A stretch of 64,000 bases of DNA from Lineus longissimus (taxonomy: Eukaryota; Nemertea; Pilidiophora; Heteronemertea; Lineidae), in NCBI RefSeq assembly GCF_910592395.1, contig NC_088310.1, positions 3,725,501 through 3,789,500 of the forward strand. The letters run 5' to 3'. The notes below the pieces were generated by a model, which saw only the letters and a program-made list of their open reading frames with translations, was not told the origin of the DNA and searched no databases. Shown here in pieces: positions 33,566 through 46,404 of the stretch (within the stretch, counting starts at the first letter, position 1; the number at the start of each line of letters is the position of its first letter). The position numbers were made by a program, and so were the translations under genes.

Positions 33566-34591
33566 TCACTTCCTCTTACATTTTTGCAACATCTCTCGTA
33601 ATTCTTGCTGATATATGTTTAACGTACAGGCGTAGATTAGAAAATTGAAACTATAATTCATCATCGCGAAAGACTCAGCAAAGAAACCCATCATTAGGAA
33701 AGTCTTTATCTCCTGTTCAGAACGCCCAGGCCATTCTTCTAGGATATAGTTAAAATAGTTACAGTAACTCCACACGGATGAATACGGGACAGTACTCCCG
33801 ATATAAAGAAGACAAACTAGTAACAGGCTCATCAAACTGCTGTCCTTTTGCACGACACTCTTTTTGATGGTCTTTGTTTGTCTCCGCGCTCTCCAAAGAC
33901 CAATAATAATAAGAGCACTTAATATGAATATCGCTGTACAAGGGAGAATGTGAGGAATTACATGGTCCATAACCTCAACTAGGAAAAATCTACTTAACCT
34001 GGAGAATTCTGGCACATGGTAATAGCATGCAAGATCCGTACCACCCCATTCATATATAGAGTGATAGACAAAAATCAACACATTAGTGGAACACATTAAA
34101 AAAATCATCAGCAGAATCAGCGATTGGCGTCTCTGTTTAGAATATAATAAATGGACTTGCATAGGCAGCCAGACACCGATACACCTTTCAAACGAAAATA
34201 GAACAATGAGGTATGACGATGTGCGTGAAGCTGTTCGAAATACGTATCCTGTAAGCTTGCACAAAATTTGCGGGCCGATGGAGAGGTGGTCTTCAATAAA
34301 GAAGTACCCATTGGAACGTTCCAAGACACCTGTCACAATCCAGGAGTAGAAACCACACAGGAGTGCCACGAGGTCCGCAACTGCCAGTGGAGTTAGGTAT
34401 GTCACTGTTATCAAATCCTTTTGCTTGCAGCGAAGGAACACCACTATGGAAAGGATGTTGCCGAAAATCCCGATGATGATTACAAACCCAAGGATGTACT
34501 TGTTGGTGAAGCCAGCGAGCATGCTTACTATTTCCAATGCAATTGACAATTCGTTGAAACCGCTTTGTACTGTCTGGGAAACAAGTGCCAT
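33566..34591 (-). CDS. Class A GPCR, array type B, only intact copy (B8, 341 aa)
   Basis: Seven-segment rhodopsin-family receptor without introns. Numbered from its own start, it has GN in TM1 (N45), D73 in TM2, C111 and C189 for the loop disulphide, ERC in TM3 and FNFLIY in TM7, with phenylalanine where most class A receptors have the NPxxY proline. FMRFamide-receptor-like proteins also show NF at this point. Compared with type A, the third cytoplasmic loop is one residue longer (SVVQKD) and the tail ends QKCKRK. The start is the ATG at 34589-34591, and a 27-bp duplication spans it. In all other B copies this ATG is replaced. Its 5' side is unique sequence, so it may keep its own promoter. 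Confidence 0.87.
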   Translation of the reverse strand: MALVSQTVQSGFNELSIALEIVSMLAGFTNKYILGFVIIIGIFGNILSIVVFLRCKQKDLITVTYLTPLAVADLVALLCGFYSWIVTGVLERSNGYFFIEDHLSIGPQILCKLTGYVFRTASRTSSYLIVLFSFERCIGVWLPMQVHLLYSKQRRQSLILLMIFLMCSTNVLIFVYHSIYEWGGTDLACYYHVPEFSRLSRFFLVEVMDHVIPHILPCTAIFILSALIIIGLWRARRQTKTIKKSVVQKDSSLMSLLLVCLLYIGSTVPYSSVWSYCNYFNYILEEWPGRSEQEIKTFLMMGFFAESFAMMNYSFNFLIYACTLNIYQQELREMLQKCKRK

Positions 34592-34636
34592 CGTTTCGAA
34601 GCTAGGCAGAAGTGCCAGCGTTTCAAAGCTAGGCAG
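34583..34636 (-). repeat. 27-bp tandem duplication over the B8 start codon
   Basis: Copies at 34583-34609 and 34610-34636 differ at two positions. One difference is in the start codon, so the upstream copy reads CTG where the inner copy has ATG. Confidence 0.85.
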
Positions 34637-34643
34637 CTTTTAA

Positions 34644-37600
34644 TGATAAGACGACGATTAATACATGTATTGCATGCAGTTTCCGAGATCAGAGCTATCG
34701 AGGACAGTCAAGGCAGAGACGTGGATCATGGAACTGAACAAGGACGAAATCGCCTTTTCGCACTGGCCAGAAATTTTATAATCAAGAGATTGAGACTCGG
34801 TTTATTTTCATCTCTTTGATTTTGTTGTCGGCGAAGAGTTTAAAATAACATATCACTGCAACCCAAAAATACATACGCCAATTTTGTGAGAAGTGTTTAC
34901 GTGATACGGCATCAAAAATATACTTTGTAGTTCAGTAACGAGAAATTCGATTGAGTTCTTGACTATACATTTAAAAATCGAAAGAGCAGGAAAAACTAGC
35001 AACAACTGGCATGACTGGTTCGGAAGCTGTACATGTAAATAATGAATAGTGTCACCAGGTTCTTTCTATACTCTGGTGTCATGTACATTTACACCAGTTT
35101 GCCAGAAACGCGACAATAATGTCTAGTTCATTTTCTGTTTCACATTAGCCTCCTCTGATGGTATTTTAAGAAGAGTAAATTTATTCCTATTCCTTGTTTT
35201 TTAGAATCACAATACCCCTAATCAATGAACACTTGCAAACCCCAAGGCAGAATCACCTTTCTCAAATTAGATATGCAATCCTGTTTTGACACATTGGTTG
35301 CCGCCAATTAGTATGTGAATCTGACGCTGATCTTTCAGCTCGGCAATTGAGCTGTTGTGAAAACATGCCAAAATCGATGCAAATGGGGCCATTTCTACAA
35401 ATATACTGGCGATGCCAACATTGTTAAAGGAAGAAACATGTCGGCTAATGAGAGAATAAATCTCAGATATCGTCATCAAAAATTTAAACTCGGGTACGAC
35501 AACCCTTCACCGCGGCGTTCCTTTCTCCATTTTCAAACCCGGCGGTGCCAGCGTCTCGTCTAAGTGAATAAAGGTTTTATCGCGAAATATTAAGCTATCA
35601 AATAAGCAATATTTGTCTTATTGCATTTCAGGAAGTGCCATAACTAAGTTTACTCATTACATTTGTTGTTCGGCGATGATTCGAAAGCGACGAAGGAATT
35701 CAAATTAGATTCGCATTTGCTACTGCATTCAATCGCCGCGGGCTTTCTATAAAAATGTGTTATCTTGTTCTGTTGTGATGTAAATCATGAAAATTAGTAC
35801 TCCTTCGATACCATACTCATACATGGTCATCTTGTCTCTTTTTTATGATAGTTTAATGATGCATTATTTTCTTTGGTTTGGTATGTATTGCATCTGTACA
35901 GTACGGACGCGCTAATAAAATTCTGGTTTCAAATTACTTAAAAATTATTTTTTCATTTCTTTATGTACGTTATGTTTGTTTTAAGGTTTCTTTGGTATTT
36001 TCACGATGGCAATATATGATGCAGATGCAGAAATAGACGTACTCCGGAGGTATCAGTTAAAAAGCCATACGAACGAACGAACAAACAAACAAAAATAATA
36101 ATGCTCGTCATAATGTACTACAGAAGATGCAAAAGCCTTAGTTGATGAGGGACAATTTGTTTGTCCTTTTTTTCATTAGGAGTCTTTGCTGATACAAAAA
36201 CAATTGTACGTGATTTAACCATTTCTATTAAGGCAATACTGGATTTGACAGGCGTCTTAATTTGAAGTATCAGCGAAAGTAATTTGTGAGTTACCGCAAT
36301 GAAACATCATCGGAGTATCATACTCGATAAAATGATCGCATGTGTCAGTGAAAACATACGACTATCATAAAAACGCACTTCATTGACACGAAAGTCGGCA
36401 AACAGATAAAGATTATTACTAGTAATGTAATTACATGTATCTCGAATAGCAGAACGACAAGAACATGATAGGTTGGTGCGCACTGGTGTAGACTAACATG
36501 CCCAGGAGGTTTAGGAAGAAGTACAACTGCATCGACCGGTGTCTGTACAGTGAAGTGTTGCTTATATGTTTGGCGTAAGACACACATTGGAATGTGTTAG
36601 AAACAAACTGGAGAAAAGAATATGAACACGCTCTACTCGTCTTACTCGTCCTACACCTCACCCATGAGAAGAGGTAATTGACTTTTGTCCTGGGATCAAG
36701 ACAATCATTATCGCTGAAAATCGTAATCCTTCCTTTCGATATGATGCATCGAGAAGCTAACCTTGACGGCTTTCTGCTTACTGCCAGGTATTTTCATTTA
36801 ACGTATCAAATTTGTTTCCAGTAATAACTAGCTTAATTGCTAGTGTTATAAGAACCCGGTTACCTGCCGTGTCGCGTTGCTTTGGGTTGTATTACAACAC
36901 AAAAACGGATTCTAGAGAAAACGATACACGTACCACTTGTCCGATATCCAGAGATCTTTTTAACACTACCGTGAATTTCCCCATGTCCGTTGCGTATTTT
37001 GATCTGGAGCTATAGTTATATCCGGATTTTAGGTTGGTTCTTTCTTTAACTATTTCCCTTGCTTTGTTGTTATTAGACAGGTTGCAGCAATGATCACTCT
37101 CTCGGAAAAGAAATGCAAGGTAACTCACCAATGATCACTCTTGTGGAAAAAAGCAGACTACTTCAGTGTTGATCACTCTCTTGGGAGAAAAAGAAAACAT
37201 GGTAACGACACTTCAGAATCTCAAGTGGTGTCGTGAAAAACCAACGTAATTACCTGCATTCGGGCTTATTTTTCTTCTGAAGAACTTTATCTTGAAGTTG
37301 AATACAGACCCGCCTGAAATTTTCGGCATTATTCAACTAAATTACCTACAGGACGATGATGACTCAGTCATATTATACTAAAACGTTTTTATTGTTTAGT
37401 TTTCATTGTTGATTTCATTGAAATGGTTATTAATGATAATCCAAAGGACGCTAAACATTGCAACCTAATCCCCATGCATGACTCGACAGCCCATGCTAAA
37501 CAACTTTTTCCTCAAGCCCTCTCCCTCTCATATAGCCATTGTCTCTATCATCCAACCTTCTACAGTTTTACCAAGTTCTGGTTTCAAACTGGTATCCACT

Positions 37601-40600
37601 CATCGCGCTTCCCCCAACAGTTATAATGGTGATGGTCACCTCGCATGCCCCTTGTTTTCTTGACAGCAACGCAATTAGGGCTTTTATATCCTTGCACAGG
37701 TCAAATAGAAACATCAGCATTTTTCAACAAGAGTTCGCACATCAAACAATAGTTTGACGAGCTTGTGAACTTCAAGGAGCGTTGATGGAAATCGATCGGG
37801 CTACATCCAACATATTCGTTTGTTGGCTTAATAGCTTACTCGGAGCCATGACCGCTAATTGCTATTGTCATCCCGGGATTGTTGTGAAGATGGTTTGAGT
37901 TTCCCGCCATTAGCATGTTAGGCTTAGTAATTTTCGATCTTTTCCGTTGTTCCTTCCTTTGGGAGGCGTTCGATTCAAGCATGGACAGTGGTCTAATGTT
38001 AATAACTTTTGCATGGCCTAAGGTTTAAATCAGTGCTGTCCTGATGTAGACAATCGAGTTAAACCGGCGCTTTGAATAATATCCAATGTAACTAAATAGT
38101 ACACGAGAATTGTCTATGCTAGACATGATGTGATAGCGGTTGAATGTTGATTGTCTGTTTAACCGATAATGCATACATTCTAGATAAAGCTAAATGATGG
38201 AGCTATCATCGTGTGAACCTCCTTGAGCTTTTTGAACCAAGCTTTGTTCGTACTGACGTTAATATCGCCTCAGATATTTTGGAAGTAAAAAAAATCAACT
38301 CAAATACATACCTAATATGTGAGAGTCCTCATTCTTGCTGAAACTATAGGTATCCGGAGGCACTGCCCTAAAATTTCTGATATTGCAATAGTTCAGGCAG
38401 CCATTCTTATATCTGCAATTCTTATGTGTTTTTTTCAACTGTCATTACTTGCGGTTGAAACTTCTATTGGAAGAAACTAACATTCTGCCGATTAAGTATT
38501 TTTGGTGAATCAACAGCGCCCAGGGCCTTCGCACAAGTTTAGCGGAATCCTTTTTTCCGAGATTACAAGCTGCAGAATTTATTGCCGGTTTGAGTGCTTG
38601 ATGTGGCCTCTGGTACCTATTTGATTAAATTTTATCAGCGAGGAGTTGTGCGAAATGTGTTTTAATATACATATATCAGGTGCAGATGAGCGAATAAAAA
38701 TGTCTCCGAGTTAATCTCCTGTTAAGAATCTCGAAAACCCATCTCAAAGTCTTATGTATTATACTACTAGAGTAAACCAGCCTTAAATCTACATGTAATG
38801 AAGAGGTTAAGTTTCCTTTAGCCGATCCAAATTCAGGATATTCTATGACAGGGGCAGCATCTGAAACGTGGAGACTACCGGAAGCGTAAGAAACGGTTTA
38901 CATATTATTGTAACAGCAGTTGTACGCCTAAATATATGTTGGTGTGTGGTGAGTCGGGGGAGGGAAAGGTAGGATTCGGTGGAATATTCAAAAGTATTCA
39001 TCTTGGCCATTTATAGACAATACCTGATGATATTACGGGCTACTACATGTAAGAGGCACCACTTTCATGGAAACACGAGAGTCCCATTCAAACCCTTGAT
39101 TCAAACCAAAGACAGCAACTGGCATGACTGGTCTCCTTATAGCGAAAATTTACCACCCACTTAAGTTACTCGATTCTTCCTGGCGTGGGTGACATTATTT
39201 ATTAGACTAATTTCTTTCTCTTCCCGGACGAAGTTCGGGCAAAAATCCTCGATGTGACGACCGTAGAGAAAGTACAAGCAGGCACTAGGCCGATAACGCC
39301 TCTCGGGGGACATATTTGCAGTCCTGAACCACGCGACTTCTGGATGCCACGTCTGTTGTTTGTCAAAGAGATTAATCGTTTCCTTTGTTACCAGCTTATG
39401 AATTCTGCATGAGATCATGGCCAGATCATTAGGTGGACTTCGCTGGGGATTACATATTTCACTCACTATGAAATGATAGATGGAGATTACCTTTTTACGT
39501 GAGAGGTATATGGCCGTCAATTCGAGTTGATCAGCTTTTCTTATGGCACCCTTTTTTCGAAGTGATTCATCGAAATTTCATTAGGACGATATGTTATGAG
39601 TGTGTTCCATCAAAATAGTGGTTGATACCAATACTAGTGTAACAAGATAAGTGTCCCCGAGGATAAAGTGTCCAACCCGATTATTTGTTAACGAATTGAG
39701 GTGCATGGGTGTGGAGACTATCGACCTAAGATTAAAAGCTGAGCCTAGAATATTCCTCATTTAGCATGTTTACGGTTGCTAGTCTCGGGTTTGCATGCAT
39801 TTCAAATATTTGGAAATAACATCTTTAGCGACACACAAAAATAAGTCGCTGAGGCCAGGTTATTGTTATTATTTCTTTAGTAGAAACAAACGAGTTGAAG
39901 GCCTGTTTTTGTCTTTAATGGGGGACTGTACGTGCAGTGACTACGTCGCTGAATACGCCCTATACTTTAGTGATATTACCGTATGTGCACACTTAAAAAT
40001 TAAGGTTTTTATGCATAGCTAACACAACTGTGGTACTCCTAGACCACTACGGGTGTTCTGAAGAGTTAGTTTGCTTTTACAGCGTGGACCGGAATGGCTA
40101 AAGCCAATTAGCAACATTATGAGCGATTGCACGCAGAGTAGTCCAGTTAATGCAATAATCCATCAATGTCCTATCAAATGACACTGAATGGCCAGATGTT
40201 ATCGGGAATTTAGCTGGTACTACGAATGAACTGTGCTGGCCACAGCGGTAATCGGCGCAGCAATTGAGGGATAACGTGACAATAAGTATGTATGTGACAT
40301 TATGTCCAGGGCTGATGATGATATGTAATGAAATGATGTGAAGTATGGGAAAAAGAGTCCATGCCTTCCTTGTTTAAAAGAAAATCGAGTGGCCATAAAA
40401 AACGTCCTCAACTTCAAGAACCATTTGATACCGGTATCCAGTTTGAAATGTTCTATTATAATAGAATGTCCGGGGAACAAAGGATTATTTTATGCGCATT
40501 AATCTATGAGCTACAATATATTCATACTGACGGTCATGGCCGCTAGAGCCATATAAAATACCATAGTCCGACAAAATACAATAGGGCTGGACACTCTTTC

Positions 40601-42950
40601 CATGGGTGCATTTTCTACTTTTACACCGTCCGGTGGATATCAACAACTGCGGACACTTGAATTCTCCTTCAAAACGTTTGAAAAGGTTTTAATGCCTAGT
40701 TGAACTGGTCTGCTCGCATTTATTATTCAATATCGGTAGTTTCTACCGCAGACACAGACTCACCAAACCACAGCAGTTCAACCACTCCGATCAGGAAACA
40801 GACTAAGCCAAATCATCGTTTCTTTTTCTCAAAAAGCTGTTCATTCTAATTTGGTCTTTGAAGACAGCTTTATTGGCCGAGGTAGATTTAATGTTCCTGC
40901 GGCAATTTCGTTTTTTCTCTTTTATTCTTCAAATCGGGATTTCCCTAAGTGGCTCCATTAAAATCTCATCTCTTTAAAAATTCTTCTCCATCCCTTTAAC
41001 ATCATATTTAATAATTCTGTTGTGCGCGTCTTTCATAATCAAAGTGATGAATTCGCCTATATCTCGTGGGTGTTACAAACACAGATACCACTACTCACGG
41101 TAGTCTTTTGGAAAGAGTTGCTTCCTTTTGGGAACAATCTGACATGCCTAATAAAAAATCGACACAAAATACAAGTTTCAATTTCAGGCCACAGGGCTCA
41201 ATGACGTGTCAATACTGTAAGCAGCAAGGTGTGATCTGACATTTCCAGTTTTTCTGATCCTAACAAGTACAAATAATGGTTTTGTCCACAGATTTCCTAG
41301 GTGATGCCTTTGGCAAATTAAAATAAAAATCTTTTTAAAAAACCTACACTTGCAATTTTCCATCTCGGGGGAAATCAGGATTGACATCTAGTTAGATTAA
41401 TCAACGGAAAAACGTCAAACTTTAAACACGAAGTTGGCAATTACAGTGTGGGCGTCTGTCAAATCTTCTCTCATGGTCAGCCAATCAAATAGATGAAAAT
41501 AATGGAACGGTTTAAAACACGCCGAAGTTCATAATCAGACTAACGAGAGGGGCGTAAAAATAAGTTCATGTTCATGTATAATATATTTTTTGAAGGATTT
41601 AATATTTAGCTCTTTTTCTCTTTTAGCTCTATCCGCGATGTATTTTTGATTTTTTGATTGGAAAAACCAGAAATATCGTAATCAGAGCCAAAATAAAAAT
41701 GGTATCGGTGAAAATTTTATTTTCAAAAAGAGATTTTCTTCCCGAATTCAATCGTGAAGATAAAATCAACATATCGGCAAACGTTTACAGGTTTACAAGC
41801 TTTCATACGATGTGCATCTCTGGCTGGAAACAATGTATTAACGTGATGTTTATCAATGAATATAATGGTTGCGTAGGTTATTGGTTGCTATTGACACAAA
41901 GTGAATATACTTCTGGTCATTTATAATAAAGTTAAGCCAATTACATGTGTAGATATTTGATATTTCAATAAAACCGTTATTGCGTGCTGGAGCTCATAAC
42001 CAATGCCTTTGCTTACTTATTACTTCATGAGATTAATACGTGGCCGGTCATTTATCATATTGCATGAAACATGGCCTGAGATGTCATAGGAGTAAGGTAT
42101 ACAATGATATTAAAAGGACAAGGCGGATTATTCCCTCCATTATCCATTCGCTATACACACATAATCGTTAATGTATGTATCATTAGACGGAAAAAAATAT
42201 CCCTTTAAATGTTTAATCGAGATTTGACCTTCTGCAAAACTCACTTCGATGTAAAACTGTGTCTGACACTGTTTGACTAGTCACGCTAGTACTCGAAAAA
42301 TGAGCAAGCTCCCTTAAGAACACTTGAACTCGTTATTCCAATTACTTCGCAGTATACCTCAAAGTGCTCCATCCCGCCACAAACCACTCTAGGACCATGA
42401 ACCATTTTATTGGATTACTGATGAGTTAAGTACACTGGGGATCTAAGTATGGATTGTCACTGGAAACCGTTCTTGATGAGGTTGTATGTATCCCGCTTGA
42501 GAGTACGTATAAGGTATTCGCCAAATACCTGAGAGAGTACGCACGGCCAGTGCCTGTCGTGGCTGCTCATCATATAACTACCGAGGAAATCACGAACGAT
42601 CTGCTACTGCTTACAATAATACTTTCATTTACTACATGGACTGTGGTCGGATGGAAAAAGAGAAGTGCGCTGTTGGCGTGAATGATCTTGATCCGATCAT
42701 AGTCGTAGTGTTGCGTTTCCTTCATACATGTGCTGTAATAAAATGGTAGCAGTAAAAGTACGTAATAGTAATGAAAATGGTAATGGTATTTAAGTCTGTT
42801 ACTTAACTAGGTCGTTCACATATCGTATAGTTTTATTGGTAATATGATAACGAAATCAGTGGCCTCGACCACACCCGTAAACTAATAGGCTAAATAAGTC
42901 ATCTTTAGAAAGCGGAAGTGACCCGCTTCTGCTCGACTCCTCATGTTTAT
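34644..42950. other. Intergenic, no gene recognised
   Basis: Open frames are short and without recognisable motifs. An AACG/AAAC microsatellite lies at 36069-36093. The octamer TACATGTA occurs at 34662, 35030, 36432, 38790 and 39044. I cannot exclude small exons. Confidence 0.5.
36069..36093 (+). repeat. AACG/AAAC microsatellite
   Basis: Three GAAC units pass into three AAAC units without interruption. Confidence 0.75.
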
Positions 42951-42989
42951 ATTCCATCAGTCTCTGCTGCTGCAGCAGCCAGTCGACAG
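42951..42989 (+). other. Possible non-coding exon end with perfect donor
   Basis: CAG|GTAAGT, the full 5' splice consensus, occurs with its GT at 42990-42991. It is preceded by the 14-bp palindrome GCTGCTGCAGCAGC near 42967. A first exon of the gene at 44.9-47.4 kb is possible but unproven. Confidence 0.2.
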
Positions 42990-44904
42990 GTAAGTTAACT
43001 TAATGATGCAATTTCCTTGCTGCAGTTGATTAGTGGAAGAATGATAGCCCATTCTGATGTCTCTCACCGCGTTTTATCTCATAAACATCACAATTTCTTG
43101 GAAAATTAGCAGGTTTCGCAATCCTATTTACTCATTACTCGACATGTAATGTATTCGTCTTTAACAACGACGACATTTTCTATCACCAGCAACAGTCCCA
43201 TGGGCGAAGAAAGCCTTCATTTAGTATGCCATGTTCTTTTCGAACGGAAATGGAATCGTATCAGAAATCGATCGAATATTGTAGAATGGAATCACATTAC
43301 GTTTTATTGTATTGTTCATTTAAATTGAAATCTCGTCCAGGGTTCATTGCATTGTTCTTTTGTTACACAGCAAACAAAAGAAACGCCAAGGCCATTTGAT
43401 AATTGAAATTATTATATTTGCTAATTAGTTATCAGATGTGGCATAATGATGAGCCATATGAATAAAGACTAATAAAATGCTTTACTGAAAAATTGTGTAC
43501 ATTTACACTTTGTCTTTCTGTACAAAACGTAAAGTAAAGGCATTTATGATATCATACTTTATTCATTTTCATCCAAAAGATTTAAATGGTTGCTGATGTG
43601 CTTATGTGGTATCATTAGGAATCATTTTTCTCTGTATTTGGCGACCGTCCTAATATGATCAACTGATGAAGCGAGGCAAAATCAAACGTGCAGTTGCAGG
43701 GAATTCGCTAATGTGCTCACCAAACGACTACACGACAGGGCGGCGGAGTCATTGCTCACGGGATGATGACGGGTTTATTGATGTTGATTCTGGACCACAT
43801 TCGAGCAATGTTACTTCTCACTGGCGGACACTTGCGAGGGTTGTTTATTGTGTGCTCTTTTCCTATGAATCAGCTCCAGAGGATATTTACGTCTTTCTCG
43901 TATTTGATGAGTTGCTGATATGCTGACTTATTCAACGCCAGAACTGTGTTACCACTTTCAGGAGATGCATGGTTGAATCTCTGCTCAGTTTTTGACACGA
44001 TTGGAGATGCGGGTAAATATGCTTGCATGCAAGCTCCCATCCTGAAGGAAATCAGGGAGTTAATATTTGCTTCGTCGTTTCTGCACACTTCCTCAGTATG
44101 GGTGACTCATGTAATATAATATTAGTTCCAGGCCAAAGGCTATCCCAACCCAATGATGTTCGTTTGGCAGAATATCTAGTTTTGGCTCCCCATTTAAGCG
44201 TGCTGATTAAGAATAGAAAGTAATTTTGACGGACCATAGCTCTGACTCTTGTTTTGGGTCTAGAGGGACTTAGTCCCAGCATACGGGCTTTAGGTTCGGT
44301 GATGGCCGAATTGTTTGCAGTCAGCCCTTGGCCCGACCGCTTCACCAGTTCGTCTTCACGCCGAATCGAGGGATTGCACTGGCATGTACTCGCACATCAA
44401 GAGATATCCCAGGAGACTTTCTATATCCGTATAACATGGCACACAATACAATACAGGTGCCTAATGGGTGAGAAGATGCAGAAAAAGGAAATCCAGTATT
44501 CTCCCACAGTATTTCCCATGACAAGTGTCATTGGTTGTTAAACAAAGAAAACGCCAGATACCTGAGGGGAATACAAGAAGTTCCATTAGTTATACTGAAA
44601 CAGTATTTTAGCGGTATCCATGGTGCATTAAAATCTATAAAGTATGCATTGGATATCGTTGGAAATACTGTCGAAGTATGTCATGATTAAGCAATTAGAT
44701 GAGATTTGTTGATCATTATATCTCCAGCATGCCTTGTTCTGTATTTCCCAGTACAATTAATTGTGTATTATTCCCAAAATACTGATTAAAGTATAACACA
44801 TAACAAACATTAAAACAACCCGTTTCGTAGTGTTCTTATCCAATCATTTTGACCACTGGAAAGCTTTTGTGCGACACGATGGAAAATCTGATGAACTGTG
44901 CTAG

Positions 44905-45207
44905 GTGAAGTACGTGGAGGAGCATGTAACTCGCTTGGCATTTAGAAAAGTGAATGAATGCACTGATAAAATGAACCTTATAGTCTTTCTTCCCTTGTAC
45001 CTAATGAAGAAACGAGTTTGGGAGGCAAAAGTTGTATCAACCATGAATCATCTAAGGTCAACACTAGAATGTTCTTCCATGGCATCCGAGTATTCTAAAA
45101 CAGTAGGCTTTGACTTTGGCTTGCAAGTATGTAATCTGGTAGCTTGGTCTTGCCTGAGTGGGAACGAGAAAGGAGTAATAAATGATGGCAAGGTTATGAT
45201 TAAGAAG
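44905..45207 (+). CDS. Candidate internal exon, unrecognised protein
   Basis: A 303-base stretch, open for 101 codons, bounded by TGCTAG on the left (weak polypyrimidine tract) and by AAG|GTGAGC on the right. The translation has an amphipathic, Lys/Glu-rich start (VEEHVTRLAFRKVNECTDKM) and later GFDFGLQVCNLVAW and GNEKGVINDG. The helical part could be a coiled coil of the kind that precedes NHL propellers in TRIM proteins; this is a guess. It ends in phase 0. The downstream block at 46405 would need phase 1 if its acceptor is at 46403-46404, though an AG at 46423-46424 would restore phase 0. No RING or B-box was found upstream. Confidence 0.3.
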
Positions 45208-46404
45208 GTGAGCTCACCTACATGTACCTGACTGTATTCCTACCATAATACTACTATACAGTACCGAGGTTGCGGTTCATTCACGAATCCCACTCCGTCA
45301 TCAGCTTTGAGATTAAATTACAGTCGTCTAATGTCAACTTCGATTCAACTGAACTGACCAGCGTTTTCACATTGATAAACTACGTGTACCAACACAATTA
45401 CATTTAAAATTCATGATCTCACCTGCGCTTAAGGCGGAAACAATGCAGTCCTATTCCAAGTCGTGGTAATGGCCTACGACTTTGATGACGACTTCATTTT
45501 ACCAGTCTTTTGAACAGGTTCAATTTGGAATTTTCAAAATTACTGTAAAGATGCAGCTTCGTGCGGAGCACTGGTTTTGTATTGTAAAAAACCGTTCGAC
45601 GATTTAATTAAATCTAATATGTCAATTGAAATGTATTCAGCCCTGGCGATGAAGTCGGATTGGGAGTGGGAAGGATGGGCAACCTCTCTACTTTGTTGGT
45701 GTAGAAGTGGTATTGTTCCTGGTTTTCTGACATTCCTGACACCATTCGTAGAAAAACAGCAACTCTTTAATCAGACAAGAGTTCCCTGGTTTCTTGTGGC
45801 ACGGGATATATTAGACATGTGTTGAAGAAAAATAGCCCCCCTGGAGTATCAGTTTTACCTTATTGTTCAAGAATGCTGTAAGTTGTATGGTATTTGAGAC
45901 CAAAGAATCTAGATTACGATCTCACAATATAATCTTTTCTTGGTCTGATGGGGATTTTAGAGGTTCACACCACTAATATGCCAGACTGCATGGTGTACAA
46001 TAGTCACATTATTTCTGTTTGATACGTATGTTCTGTGTTAGGTAAACCGACCGAAAGGTAAGACTTACGTTTCATGTTTAAATCAAGCACATTTGTGACA
46101 CAAACGGTATGTCCATATGTCCAGAATTAGTTCGGCCGTATTAGGAAACATCAATCTATTGCCTGCCTCCCTTGATGCTAGATCTCTCTCCTAAACTTCA
46201 CATCATCGGCTAGTTTGGTTTGAGTCCATTTAACACCTCCTGACATGTATATGATTCGAAATAACGTCAATAAAAAATGACAATATAGACTTTACAAAAA
46301 TGTACTGTCCTCAATCAACCTGTTCAAAGGGTATGACGACCAGTATGGCGCTGAGAGTAAAAAGAGTTGATTTATATGTTCACTGATTTACTTTCATATT
46401 CTAG

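Larger units (their letters stand above)
9126..34591 (-). repeat. Tandem array of about 3.25-kb GPCR units
   Basis: Type A stop codons fall at 9550, 12806, 16063, 19325, 22581, 25013, 28260 and 31515, giving periods of 3256, 3257, 3262, 3256, 2432, 3247 and 3255. In transcription direction (right to left) each unit reads: type B receptor, a spacer of about 1 kb holding a vWA-like relic, type A receptor, then about 150-220 bp to the next type B. The short unit (22581-25012) lost about 0.8 kb from inside its B copy. The left end breaks within TM2 of a B copy near 9126; the right end stops at the intact B copy near 34591. Homogeneity over spacers as well as genes implies recent duplication by unequal exchange and/or gene conversion. 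Confidence 0.93.

Noticed and set aside
9126-34591. The array as an assembly artefact
   Set aside because: Units differ by substitutions, shared and private lesions and one 0.8-kb deletion, which collapsed or duplicated reads would not produce. Long-read confirmation would still be useful.
9550-34591. The array GPCRs as the thyrostimulin receptor, given GPA2/GPB5 nearby
   Set aside because: Glycoprotein-hormone receptors have large leucine-rich-repeat ectodomains; these receptors have N-termini of only about 30-40 residues.
39161-39520. 119-codon minus-strand open frame containing CLYFLYGRHIEDFCPNF
   Set aside because: Considered as an exon because of aromatic- and cysteine-rich stretches, but no splice sites or family resemblance could be shown.
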